A DNA stretch of 64,000 bases. Source: JASHPR01 sp963815375. GTDB lineage: Bacteria; Actinomycetota; Actinomycetes; Streptosporangiales; Streptosporangiaceae. The position numbers and the translations under genes are program-made. The DNA is taken from contig CAWFGX010000005.1 of the NCBI GenBank assembly GCA_963815375.1, forward strand, positions 930,001-994,000, written 5' to 3'. Shown here piece after piece: positions 50,972-58,318 of the stretch. A model generated the notes under the pieces. That model was given only the letters and a program-made list of their open reading frames with translations, searched no databases and was not told where the DNA came from. Within the stretch, counting starts at the first letter, position 1, and every line of letters starts with the position of its first letter.

Positions 50972-52189
50972 GTGTGTGCGGTGAGAACGACGTTGCAAAC
51001 TGGCAGGCAGATTGTGGTGGCGGGCGGTGGCCTGGCGGGCCTGCGAACCGTCGCCGAGCTGCGGGCCCGTGGATACGCCGGCGCTGTGACGCTGGTCGGC
51101 GCCGAAACCCGGCCGCCGTACGACCGGCCGCCATTGTCGAAAAAGCTGATGGCCGGGGAACTTGACGACACCACGCTGGAGCCGGACCTGGCGTCGCTCG
51201 GCGTGGACGCGCGGCTGGGCGAGACCGCTACCGGTGTCGACGCCGGACCCTGGCCGGGCGGCGTGCTGCGCACAGATCGCGGTGAGCACCGCTTCGAGGC
51301 CCTGGTGCTGGCGACGGGCGCCGTCCCGGTCGCGCTGCCCGGCGAGGGGCCGCAGCGGTTCCTGCGCACCATCGACGACGCGCTGACCCTGAGGGCGCTG
51401 CTGCGGCCCGGGTTCCGGCTGGCGATCGTGGGAGCCGGGTGGATCGGTGCCGAGCTGGCGACCGCCGCGGCTGGGCGCGGCTGCCGCGTGACGGTGGTCG
51501 AGGCGGCTGCGGCGCCACTGGCCGTGGCGGTCGGAGCCGACGTCGGCGCGCTGACCACCGGGTGGTACGAGGCTGCCGGGGTCGAGCTGCGGCTGGGTGA
51601 GCCAGTCGCCTCGGTGCAGCCCGGCGGGCTGGCGCTGGCCGGCGGCGGCTGGCTGCCTGCTGACGAAATCGTCACCGCGGTGGGGGTCCGGCCGGCGGTC
51701 ACCTGGCTGGACGGCTCGGGCATCGCTGTCGACAACGGCGTGCTGGTGGACGAGCAACTGCGCGCCTCCGTTCCTGGTGTGTGGGCGGTCGGGGACTGCA
51801 TGGCGTTCTGGTCGCGCCGGTATCAGCGCAGGCTGCGGTTCGAGCACTGGGACGGCGCCCTCCGCTCTCCTGCCGCCGCGGCGGCCAGCCTGACCGGCGA
51901 GGCCGACGGGTACGACCCCGTTCCGTATTTCTGGTCGGAACAATTCGGGCGGATGATCCAGTACGCCGGCTTTCACGGCGGGGCGGACCGCTTTGTGCTC
52001 CGCGGTGACCCCACTGAGCGCCAGTGGGCGGTGTTCTGGCTGGCCGGCGACCTGCCGGTGGCGCTGCTGGCGGTGAACTCGCCGCGCGATCTGCGCCACG
52101 GCAGGCGCCTCATCGAGGCCGGAGCCGCGGTCGATGCCGGGAGGCTCGCCGACCCCGGCGTTCCGGTGGCTCAGGCGGCCAGTGGCTGA
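50972..52189 (+). CDS. FAD-dependent NAD(P)H oxidoreductase, ferredoxin-reductase type
   Basis: A 405-residue two-dinucleotide-fold flavoprotein. The FAD motif is VVAGGGLAGLRTVAELRARG near residue 15, YDRPPLSKKLM is the ferredoxin-reductase signature, the NADH motif is AIVGAGWIGAELATAAAGRG near 153, and VWAVGDCMAFW is the second FAD contact. The C-terminal domain is present. It transfers electrons to a ferredoxin or oxygenase component, not encoded here. GTG 50972 or GTG 50981 could be the start. It diverges from the kinase with only 26 bases in between. Confidence 0.88.
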   Translation: MCAVRTTLQTGRQIVVAGGGLAGLRTVAELRARGYAGAVTLVGAETRPPYDRPPLSKKLMAGELDDTTLEPDLASLGVDARLGETATGVDAGPWPGGVLRTDRGEHRFEALVLATGAVPVALPGEGPQRFLRTIDDALTLRALLRPGFRLAIVGAGWIGAELATAAAGRGCRVTVVEAAAAPLAVAVGADVGALTTGWYEAAGVELRLGEPVASVQPGGLALAGGGWLPADEIVTAVGVRPAVTWLDGSGIAVDNGVLVDEQLRASVPGVWAVGDCMAFWSRRYQRRLRFEHWDGALRSPAAAAASLTGEADGYDPVPYFWSEQFGRMIQYAGFHGGADRFVLRGDPTERQWAVFWLAGDLPVALLAVNSPRDLRHGRRLIEAGAAVDAGRLADPGVPVAQAASG

Positions 52190-52249
52190 CGTCGATCGCC
52201 GTAAACTCAGGGTGTTTGGCCAGGGGCACAATGTGGGAAACTCGCAGTT

Positions 52250-52612
52250 GTGGCACAGATCGACCCCCCGGCCGACGCCATCGTCGGCGACTGGCTGACC
52301 ATTCCTGACGTCGCTGACCGGCTCGGGATCCCCGTGAGCCGGGTCCGGCAGCTGCTCCGTGACCGCAAACTGCTCGCGGTGCAGCGGCCAAGCGGCAGCT
52401 TCAGCGTCCCGGCCGCGTTTCTTGACGGCGCCCAGGTAGTCCGCGGGCTGCACGGCACGCTCACCCTGCTGTTCGACTGCGGCTTCGACGAAGCCGAGGC
52501 GCTGCGCTGGCTGTTCACCGCCGATGACACGCTGCCCGGCACGCCGATCCAGGCGATCGCGGAGCACCGCGGCACCGAGGTCAACCGGCGCGCTCAGACA
52601 CTGGCATTCTGA
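52250..52612 (+). CDS. Rv2175c-family DNA-binding protein
   Basis: A 120-residue protein with an N-terminal winged-helix/excisionase-like domain (DWLTIPDVADRLGIPVSRVRQLLRDRKLLAVQRP) and the C-terminal Rv2175c domain (GLHGTLTLLFDCGFDEAEALRWLF). In mycobacteria the protein binds DNA and loses that activity when phosphorylated on an N-terminal threonine by PknL. Here Thr18 of LTIPD or other N-terminal hydroxyl residues could play that part. GTG start. It lies between the FAD reductase and the HdeD gene, near the PASTA kinase. Confidence 0.9.
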   Translation: MAQIDPPADAIVGDWLTIPDVADRLGIPVSRVRQLLRDRKLLAVQRPSGSFSVPAAFLDGAQVVRGLHGTLTLLFDCGFDEAEALRWLFTADDTLPGTPIQAIAEHRGTEVNRRAQTLAF

Positions 52613-52688
52613 ACGCGGTCCAGCACCAGCCCTGGCCCCAGGGCTTATTCACCCTGGGCCCGACCCCCTGCTGACGAGGAGACGGTCC

Positions 52689-53273
52689 ATGACAGAACCG
52701 CTGCGGCCCGACATCGCTGACATGCTCGGCCGCGTCGGGCGGCACTGGGGCTGGGCGCTCGCGTTCGGGATCATCACGGTGCTCGCGGGCATCGTCGTGC
52801 TGGCGTGGCCCGGTCCGACACTCGTGGTCATCGCGATCCTGTTCGGCATCGAACTGGTCGTTCTGGGGATATTCAGGTTCGTGGCGGCATTCGGCCACGA
52901 CCTGAACGCGGGCACCCGGATCCTCTACGCCCTGCTGGGAGTGCTGTCGCTGATCATCGGTCTCTACGCGCTGCGTCACGTCCTGATCACCCTGCTCGCG
53001 CTGGCGTTGCTGCTCGGCATCTTCTGGGTGGTCAACGGCACCGTTGAGCTGTTCGCCGCGCTCTCGCACCGGGAGACGAGTCACCGTGGCTGGATGAGCG
53101 TGCTTGGCATCCTCAGCATCTTCGCTGGCATCATCCTGCTGGCCTACCCAGGGCTGTCACTGGTGGTCCTGTCGGTGATCGTCAGCGTCTGGCTACTGGT
53201 GTTCGGCTTGATGGAGATCAACGTGGCCTGGCAGATCCGCTCGGCCCGCCACCGCCTGAGCGGCACGCCTTAG
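52689..53273 (+). CDS. HdeD-family (DUF308) membrane protein
   Basis: A 194-residue protein with six hydrophobic segments arranged as three hairpins (GWALAFGIITVLAGIVVLAWPG, VVIAILFGIELVVLGIFRFV and similar), the HdeD/DUF308 pattern. In enteric bacteria HdeD supports acid resistance; in actinobacteria its role is unknown. ATG 52689 has GAGGAGACGG upstream. It is 76 bases downstream of the Rv2175c gene. It converges on the polyprenyl synthase gene, stops four bases apart. Confidence 0.86.
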   Translation: MTEPLRPDIADMLGRVGRHWGWALAFGIITVLAGIVVLAWPGPTLVVIAILFGIELVVLGIFRFVAAFGHDLNAGTRILYALLGVLSLIIGLYALRHVLITLLALALLLGIFWVVNGTVELFAALSHRETSHRGWMSVLGILSIFAGIILLAYPGLSLVVLSVIVSVWLLVFGLMEINVAWQIRSARHRLSGTP

Positions 53274-53277
53274 CCGA

Positions 53278-54393
53278 TCAGTCGCTGCGCGCGGTCGCGG
53301 CAACGGCCAGGTCGGCCAGGGCCCGCTTGGCCTCGCCGGTCATTGGCGCGTGGGTGAGCGCGGACAGAGCGTCGGCGACACAAGAGTCGATCATCCGCTC
53401 GGACTCGGTCACCGCGCCGGTCTCGGTGAGCAGCGTGCGGATCTCCGCCGCGCCCGCGTCATCCAGCAGCCGGTCACCGAGACGGCGGTCGAGCAGCTCG
53501 CGCTGGGCGGCGCTGGCCCGCTCCCTCGCGATCGCCACCAGCACCGTCCGCTTGCCCTCGCGCAGGTCGTCGCTGGCGGGCTTGCCGGTCAGAGTGGGGT
53601 CGCCGAACACGCCAAGCAGGTCGTCGCGGAGCTGGAACGCAACCCCCAGCGGGATGCCGTAGGCCGTGCACGCCTGGGACAGTGTTTGCCCCGGGGGGAC
53701 GACCCCCCCAGACCCCCCCGGAGAAGGAGCCGCGCGGGGCGGGCCAGCCAGGGCCACGCCCAGATGCAGCGGGCGCTCGATCGTGTACTTGGCCGACTTG
53801 TACTGCACCACACGCAGAGCACTGGCCACCGTGCCGTCGCCAGCTGACTGGCCCAGCAGGTCCAGGTACTGGCCGCAGATCACTTCGGCGCGCATCGAGT
53901 CGAGCACGGGCTGCCCGCGCCGGAGGGCCGCGTCGGGCAGCCCGCTGCTGGTGAACAGCTCGTCGGTCCAGGACAGCAGGAGATCGCCGATGAGGATCGC
54001 CGCGCCGGCGCCGAACGACTCGGCCGACCCGCGCCAGCCGCCCGCCTCGTGCAGGGCGGCGAACTGCCGGTGCACCGACGGGTGGCCCCGGCGGGTGTCA
54101 CTGGCGTCCATCAGGTCGTCATGCACCAGCGCGCTCGCGTGCAGGAGCTCGAGCGCTGCCGCGGCAGCGTGGATCTCCGGGCAGTCACAGCCGCCCGCCG
54201 CCCGCCAGCCCCAGTAGCAGAACGCCGGGCGCAGTCGCTTCCCGCCGGCCAGCAGCTCAGCGATCGCATCGGTCCAGGGCAGCATGTCCTGGCCGATGCT
54301 GCCCAGCACCACGCGCTGCCTGGCCAGGAAGTCCGCGAGTGCGCGGCCTGCCTGGTCGCGGATGAGCTGAAGATCCGCCGGGCTGCTGGCCAT
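53278..54393 (-). CDS. Trans-isoprenyl diphosphate synthase (polyprenyl synthetase)
   Basis: A 371-residue prenyltransferase that condenses isopentenyl diphosphate with allylic diphosphates. The first Asp-rich motif is VHDDLMDASDTRRG near residue 91, and the second is FQLRDDLLGVFGDP near 259. GGKRLRPAF near 50 binds diphosphate. Product length (farnesyl, geranylgeranyl or longer) is not certain; the family resembles geranylgeranyl diphosphate synthases. The segment at about residues 217-236 (PRAAPSPGGSGGVVPPGQ), between the conserved KSAKYTIERPLHLG and the ACTAYGIPLG segments, is unusual Gly/Pro-rich sequence made by an inserted copy of the palindromic DNA repeat. The frame stays open, so the enzyme may still work. 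Confidence 0.9.
   Translation of the reverse strand: MASSPADLQLIRDQAGRALADFLARQRVVLGSIGQDMLPWTDAIAELLAGGKRLRPAFCYWGWRAAGGCDCPEIHAAAAALELLHASALVHDDLMDASDTRRGHPSVHRQFAALHEAGGWRGSAESFGAGAAILIGDLLLSWTDELFTSSGLPDAALRRGQPVLDSMRAEVICGQYLDLLGQSAGDGTVASALRVVQYKSAKYTIERPLHLGVALAGPPRAAPSPGGSGGVVPPGQTLSQACTAYGIPLGVAFQLRDDLLGVFGDPTLTGKPASDDLREGKRTVLVAIARERASAAQRELLDRRLGDRLLDDAGAAEIRTLLTETGAVTESERMIDSCVADALSALTHAPMTGEAKRALADLAVAATARSD
53686..53728. repeat. Palindromic GGGGGGTCG repeat, copy 2, inside the polyprenyl synthase frame
   Basis: On the minus strand: CCGGGGGGGTCTGGG, then GGGGTCGTCCCCCCGGGG, then CAAACAC. This matches the layout of copy 1 at 13465-13502 with a few changes. It is read through as coding sequence in the prenyl synthase gene. 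Confidence 0.75.
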
Positions 54394-54437
54394 GCTGGCG
54401 AGGTTAGACCTGGCTGGCGCAGGCTAACCTTCTGGGT

Positions 54438-55373
54438 ATGCCACCACGCCAGCTACGTGCCGCGCCAGCGATCAGGGACCTGCTGGCGTCGGGTAAAGAG
54501 TCCTTCTCGTTTGAGTTCATGCCGCCCAAGACCGAGGACGACGAGCGCAAGCTATGGCGGGCGATCCGCGAGCTCGAGCCGCTGCGGCCGACTTTCGTCT
54601 CGGTGACATACGGGGCAGGTGGCTCGACTCGCGACCGGACCGTGCGGGTGACCGGCCGGATTGCCGAGGAGACGACGCTGACCCCGGTCGGGCACCTCAC
54701 CGCGGTGAGCCACTCAGTAGGCGAGCTGCGTCACGTCATCGGCTCGTACGCGGCTGAGGGCGTGCGGAACGTCCTCGCCTTGCGCGGCGACCCGCCAGGC
54801 ACGCCGGGCGATGAGTGGGTGCCCCACTCGGAGGGCCTGATGTACGCGGCCGAGCTCGTGCGCCTGGTCAAGGCGTCGGGCGACTTCTGCGTCGGGGTGG
54901 CCGCGTTTCCCGAGGGCCACCCAAGGTCGCCGGACCTGGACTCGGACATCGCACGCTTCGTGGACAAGTGCCGCGCCGGGGCTGACTTCGCGATCACGCA
55001 GATGTTCTTTTACCCCGAGGACTACCTGCGGCTGCGGGACCGGGTCGCCGCGCTCGGCTGCGAAGTGCCGATCATCGCCGGCATCATGCCGGTCACCAGC
55101 GTTGCGATGGTCGAGCGCATGATCGCGCTCTCCGGTGCCCGGTTCCCTCAGGCGCTGGAGGACCGGCTGCGCGCAGAGGCGGGCGACCGGGCCATCGTTC
55201 GGAAGATCGGCGTTGAATTCGCCGCGGACATGTGCGACCGGCTCCTCGCCGAGGGCGTGCCCGGACTGCACTTCTACACGCTGAACGGGTCGCGGGCCAC
55301 CCAGGAGATCTATCAGCTGCTCGGGCTGGCCGAGCGGGCCCGCAGCGGCAGCACTGCGCCCATCACCGCGTAG
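54438..55373 (+). CDS. metF: 5,10-methylenetetrahydrofolate reductase (MetF)
   Basis: A 311-residue flavoprotein TIM barrel that makes 5-methyl-THF for methionine synthesis. The N-terminal FSFEFMPPKTEDDERKLW, with the catalytic Glu, is followed by VTYGAGGSTRDRT, VLALRGDPPG and the FAD/folate region ADFAITQMFFYPEDYLRLRDR. The C-terminal LHFYTLNGSRATQEIYQLLGL is intact. ATG 54438 starts 44 bases from the divergent prenyl synthase. Its last 61 bases overlap the convergent GNAT gene. Confidence 0.94.
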   Translation: MPPRQLRAAPAIRDLLASGKESFSFEFMPPKTEDDERKLWRAIRELEPLRPTFVSVTYGAGGSTRDRTVRVTGRIAEETTLTPVGHLTAVSHSVGELRHVIGSYAAEGVRNVLALRGDPPGTPGDEWVPHSEGLMYAAELVRLVKASGDFCVGVAAFPEGHPRSPDLDSDIARFVDKCRAGADFAITQMFFYPEDYLRLRDRVAALGCEVPIIAGIMPVTSVAMVERMIALSGARFPQALEDRLRAEAGDRAIVRKIGVEFAADMCDRLLAEGVPGLHFYTLNGSRATQEIYQLLGLAERARSGSTAPITA

Positions 55374-55960
55374 GCGACGTCAGCGCCCGGGAACGTGTAG
55401 TCAGTCAGCAGGTCCGCCAAGCCCAGGCCGCGGTACAGCCGCCGGGCCGTCGAGTCCCGGTCCGGCGTCGACAGCACAGCGGTACGTTCCGGCCGGCCCT
55501 CGGTAAGCCCGAGTACCAGGCTCTTGCCGATGCCGCGGTGCTGGAAGTCCGGGTGGACGTGCACCTCGGCGATTTCCAGCGAATCGTCCAGCCAGTCCGC
55601 GGCCCACGCCTCCCCGGCCTTGGCGGTGAGCGCGGAGAAGACGACATCGTGCCACCACTGGCCGTCCATGCCGCGGAAGCCGTAGCTGAAGCCAATGATC
55701 TGCCCGGGCGATCCGCGCCTGCCCGGCTGGCCCGCGTTGGTGCGGACGGCGAGGGCACGGAAGCCACCGTTCCTGGTGTGCTGCTCCATGACCGAGCGGC
55801 GGCTGCGCAGCTGCCCCGGGTCGGGTTGCATCGCGGCGAGGTACACCCCGGTAAGGACGTCCAGCTCGGCAACGAAGGCCGCCCGGCTGAGCTCACGCGG
55901 CGGGCTGGTGCTCGGCACCTGGCCAGCGTACGCGAGAGGCCAGGTCAGGCGTATGCGCAC
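55313..55960 (-). CDS. GNAT-family N-acetyltransferase
   Basis: A 215-residue acetyltransferase. The acetyl-CoA motif is EVHVHPDFQHRGIGKSLVLGL, preceded by GFSYGFRGMDGQWWHDVVF and followed by the RRLYRGLGLADLLTDY motif B. Substrate unknown. GTG 55960 is preferred to ATG 55999, which adds 13 atypical Arg/His-rich residues. Its 3' end overlaps metF by 61 bases. No operon partner. Confidence 0.82.
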   Translation of the reverse strand: MRIRLTWPLAYAGQVPSTSPPRELSRAAFVAELDVLTGVYLAAMQPDPGQLRSRRSVMEQHTRNGGFRALAVRTNAGQPGRRGSPGQIIGFSYGFRGMDGQWWHDVVFSALTAKAGEAWAADWLDDSLEIAEVHVHPDFQHRGIGKSLVLGLTEGRPERTAVLSTPDRDSTARRLYRGLGLADLLTDYTFPGADVAYAVMGAVLPLRARSASPSS

Positions 55961-56226
55961 CCTGTGGTCACGCCTGAACGCGCGTGGCCTGTGGGTCACA
56001 GCAGCGTGGCCAGCCAGCGCCGGGTCACTTCGCCCTGCGCGGCCTGGAAGCGGCGCACCGTGGGCAGCCCCGGTGGCGGCGACTCCGGGACTGAAGCCGC
56101 CGTTTTGTCGGACCCTCCCGGTAGCTTCGAACGCAGCTGCAATTGAGTGGACAGAGCACCGAATTTATGTTCGACTAACAGCAGGACGGTCGCCTGGCGC
56201 CCGTCCGCTGATAGGGAGGTACCGCG

Positions 56227-56694
56227 GTGGGTACGGCTGCAACGAAGACGGTCTCGCCGGCGTCGCAAGCGCGGCCGCGCTGCCGCGTCGCACCGTCCGC
56301 ATTGGCCCTGCTGCAATCGGCCAGGTACGGGCTGAGCGCCGCGCAGGACGAGTCGTCGGCCAGCGCCCGGTACGTCTCAGCTCACCTGGCGGCACTGCGG
56401 GCCGCCGCTGCGGTGGTCGCGGCCAGGTCCGATCCCGGTGCCTCGGCGCGCCGCCGGAGGCCGCCGAGCGTCTGGGAACTGCTGTCGAAGGTGGAGCCGA
56501 CGCTGTCTGAGTGGGCGGCGTTCTTTGCCGCCAGCGCGGCAAAGCGGGCGGCCGCCGAGGCCGGGCTGCCCCGTGCGGTCTCACCTTGGGAGGCTGATGA
56601 GCTGCTCCGCGATGCGGAGACGTTCGTGTCCCTGGCCGAGCAGGCCCTCGGAGCGCCGACTCAGCCCGTGCTCCCGCTGCTCACTGCCGGGTAG
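56227..56694 (+). CDS. SAV_6107-family HEPN-domain protein
   Basis: A 155-residue all-helical protein of the actinobacterial SAV_6107 HEPN group. Its LLQSARYGLSAAQDESSASARYVSAHLAALRAAAAVVAAR segment is the family's first helical pair. HEPN proteins are often RNases with an R-x4-6-H motif; I find RYVSAH here, which would fit a catalytic Arg and His. The family is often found alone and its role is unknown. GTG 56227 is the start. The upstream gap 55961-56226 shows no gene. It converges on bldD, 18 bases away. Confidence 0.85.
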   Translation: MGTAATKTVSPASQARPRCRVAPSALALLQSARYGLSAAQDESSASARYVSAHLAALRAAAAVVAARSDPGASARRRRPPSVWELLSKVEPTLSEWAAFFAASAAKRAAAEAGLPRAVSPWEADELLRDAETFVSLAEQALGAPTQPVLPLLTAG

Positions 56695-56712
56695 CGGGCC
56701 CGTGCCGCGGGT

Positions 56713-57207
56713 TCAGAACGCCTCGATCGCCCCGCGGGCGTCGGAGTCGAGGATTCCCCAGCCGATCAATTCCTCAGTCAGGTCAGTCGGCGACTTGTCA
56801 TAGATGACGGCCAGCGAGCGCAGGTCTTCCTGCCGAATGGACAGCACCCGGCCGTTGTAATCGCCGCGCTGGCTCTGAATGGTCGCAACGTACCGCGCGA
56901 GCGGGCCGGCTTTGTCCTTTGGCAGCTGCGCCATCCGCTCCAGGTCGATGACCAGCTTGGGCGAAGGCGCCAGCAGCGTGGGCAGCACCTCACCGGGCAG
57001 CAGCTCAGATACCGGGACGCCGTAGAACTCAGCAAGCTCAGCCAGCTTCTGAACGGTCACCGAGCGGTCGCCGCGCTCATAAGAGCCCACGACCACGGCC
57101 TTCCAGCGACCCCGTGACTTTTCCTCAACTCCGTGCAGCGAGAGCCCCTGCTGGGTGCGAATCGCGCGCAGCCGTGCCCCGAGGGTCTTCGCGTAATCAG
57201 ATGGCAT
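56713..57207 (-). CDS. bldD: Developmental regulator BldD
   Basis: A 164-residue DNA-binding protein that represses sporulation genes in Streptomyces when dimerised by c-di-GMP. The N-terminal XRE helix-turn-helix is YAKTLGARLRAIRTQQGLSL with GSYERGDRSVTVQKLAELAEFYGVP. The C-terminal c-di-GMP site is complete: Arg114-Gly-Asp116, eight residues, then Arg125-Gln-Glu-Asp128 (the usual motif ends RQDD). Start ATG 57207 fits the family. The upstream region carries a BldD-type box. This points to a spore-forming or filamentous relative. Confidence 0.94.
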   Translation of the reverse strand: MPSDYAKTLGARLRAIRTQQGLSLHGVEEKSRGRWKAVVVGSYERGDRSVTVQKLAELAEFYGVPVSELLPGEVLPTLLAPSPKLVIDLERMAQLPKDKAGPLARYVATIQSQRGDYNGRVLSIRQEDLRSLAVIYDKSPTDLTEELIGWGILDSDARGAIEAF

Positions 57208-57264
57208 GTTCCCTGGCCCCCTGGCCCTGTTGTTGTATTGGCACTGTCGTAGGCGATAGCGGTG

Positions 57265-57279
57265 GTTACGCACAGTGAC
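57265..57279. promoter_or_regulatory. BldD-type box upstream of bldD
   Basis: GTTACGCACAGTGAC matches the BldD consensus nTnACnC(A/T)GnGTnAn at all but one fixed position, by my memory of that consensus. It lies about 58 bases before the bldD start, where autorepression is known in Streptomyces. Confidence 0.55.
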
Positions 57280-57500
57280 GGTAGGCCCGAGACCCGACAA
57301 GGTCAAGCCGAATGGCAAAAAGCGGGTGAACTTACTCGCGCATCCGCGGTACCCCGGCCGGCCCCCGGCTTACTATGCCCGACACCCAGAACAGCGCGCG
57401 TGCGCGCCGAAATCGCCGGCACGGCCGGCGCTGGCGGCCGTGCCAGCGAACCGGCCACGGCTGGCCGATCACGGGCGAGACCGGACGCTTCGTGACATCG

Positions 57501-57516
57501 TGTGATAAAGATCACC
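57501..57516. promoter_or_regulatory. Crp-type site TGTGATAAAGATCACC
   Basis: TGTGA, six bases, TCACC: one base off the classic TGTGA-N6-TCACA. The arms GTGAT and ATCAC are a perfect inverted repeat around AAAG. It lies about 200 bases upstream of pyrR. Confidence 0.5.
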
Positions 57517-57669
57517 AGGCTGCCGCCACGTATCGCCGGGAAGACTGCGGCGTGTAACGGCCCGGAGTGCCCGGGATTGACCCGATGCGCGGCAAAGGCC
57601 AGCCGCTGGCCTCGGCGCGTGCCGCCCTCCGAGGCGGGTCCGGGCTGGTACGGTGAAACGAACAGGCGT

Positions 57670-57704
57670 CCTTTAAGGCCCGTCCCGTGAGGCGGGAAAG
57701 GAGG
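57670..57704 (+). promoter_or_regulatory. PyrR-binding RNA element in the pyrR leader
   Basis: CCTTTAAGGCCCGTCCCG followed by TGAGGCGGGAAAGGAGG forms a hairpin (CCTTT with AAAGG, then CCCG with CGGG) whose loop reads GTCCCGTGAGGC, close to the known PyrR recognition loop (GTCCxGAGAGGC). The 3' side contains the ribosome site GGAAAGGAGG, so PyrR bound to UMP would block translation of pyrR. Confidence 0.8.
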
Positions 57705-57712
57705 TCCCATAA

Positions 57713-58318
57713 ATGCATGCCGCCCGTGATGCCAGTTCGGGCAGTCAGCCCAAGGTGGTACTCGAGCCAGCGGAGATCAGCCGCGCGCTGACCAGGATCG
57801 CGCACGAGATCCTGGAGCGAACCAGCGGCGCCCGCGACGTCGTTCTGCTCGGCATCCCGACGAGGGGAGTGCCACTCGCGCGCCGGCTGGCTGGCCGGCT
57901 GGAACAGGTCGAGGGCCGACCGGTCCCGGCAGGATCGCTTGACGTCACCATGTACCGGGACGACCTGCGACTTCGGCCAGCAAGGGCGCTCCGGCACACC
58001 GAGGTTCCCGCGACCGGGATCGAAGGCATGATCGTGGTCCTGGTCGACGATGTCCTCTACTCAGGCCGCACCGTCCGCGCGGCTCTGGATGCCCTGGGCG
58101 AGCTGGGCAGGCCCAGGGCCGTCCAGCTCGCCGTCCTGGTCGACCGCGGGCACCGCGAGCTGCCGATCCGGGCCGACTACGTCGGCAAGAACCTGCCGAC
58201 CTCGCAGCGAGAGATCGTCCGGGTCCTGCTGGAGGAGGTGGACGGCCAGGACGCGGTGCAGCTGGGCGTCCGCCCGCCCGCGACCCCAGCCGGTGCCGCA
58301 GCCGGGGAGGTGCGCTGA
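57713..58318 (+). CDS. pyrR: Pyrimidine operon regulator / uracil phosphoribosyltransferase (PyrR)
   Basis: A 201-residue RNA-binding regulator that senses uridine nucleotides. The PRPP motif VVLVDDVLYSGRTVRAALDAL is near residue 106, and the N-terminal IAHEILERTSGARDVVLLGIPTRGVPLARRLA is typical. It binds its own leader when UMP is high and lowers expression of the operon. The C-terminal 20 residues (Pro/Ala-rich) are longer than usual. It overlaps pyrB by TGATG. Confidence 0.93.
   Translation: MHAARDASSGSQPKVVLEPAEISRALTRIAHEILERTSGARDVVLLGIPTRGVPLARRLAGRLEQVEGRPVPAGSLDVTMYRDDLRLRPARALRHTEVPATGIEGMIVVLVDDVLYSGRTVRAALDALGELGRPRAVQLAVLVDRGHRELPIRADYVGKNLPTSQREIVRVLLEEVDGQDAVQLGVRPPATPAGAAAGEVR

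Larger units (their letters stand above)
57208..57712. other. 505-base divergent regulatory region between bldD and pyrR
   Basis: No gene fits here. From left to right it holds the bldD promoter region with a BldD-type box (57265-57279), a GC-rich middle, a Crp-type palindrome (57501-57516) and the pyrR leader with the PyrR-binding element (57670-57704). Small forward frames at 57262-57557 are low-quality and probably chance. Confidence 0.6.

Noticed and set aside
55996..56316. 106-codon reverse frame between the GNAT and HEPN genes
   Set aside because: It overlaps the HEPN gene start, has Arg-rich atypical composition and no recognisable domain.
57262..57557. Small forward frames in the bldD-pyrR gap
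   Set aside because: They overlap the regulatory sites, lack ribosome sites and have no homologue I recognise.
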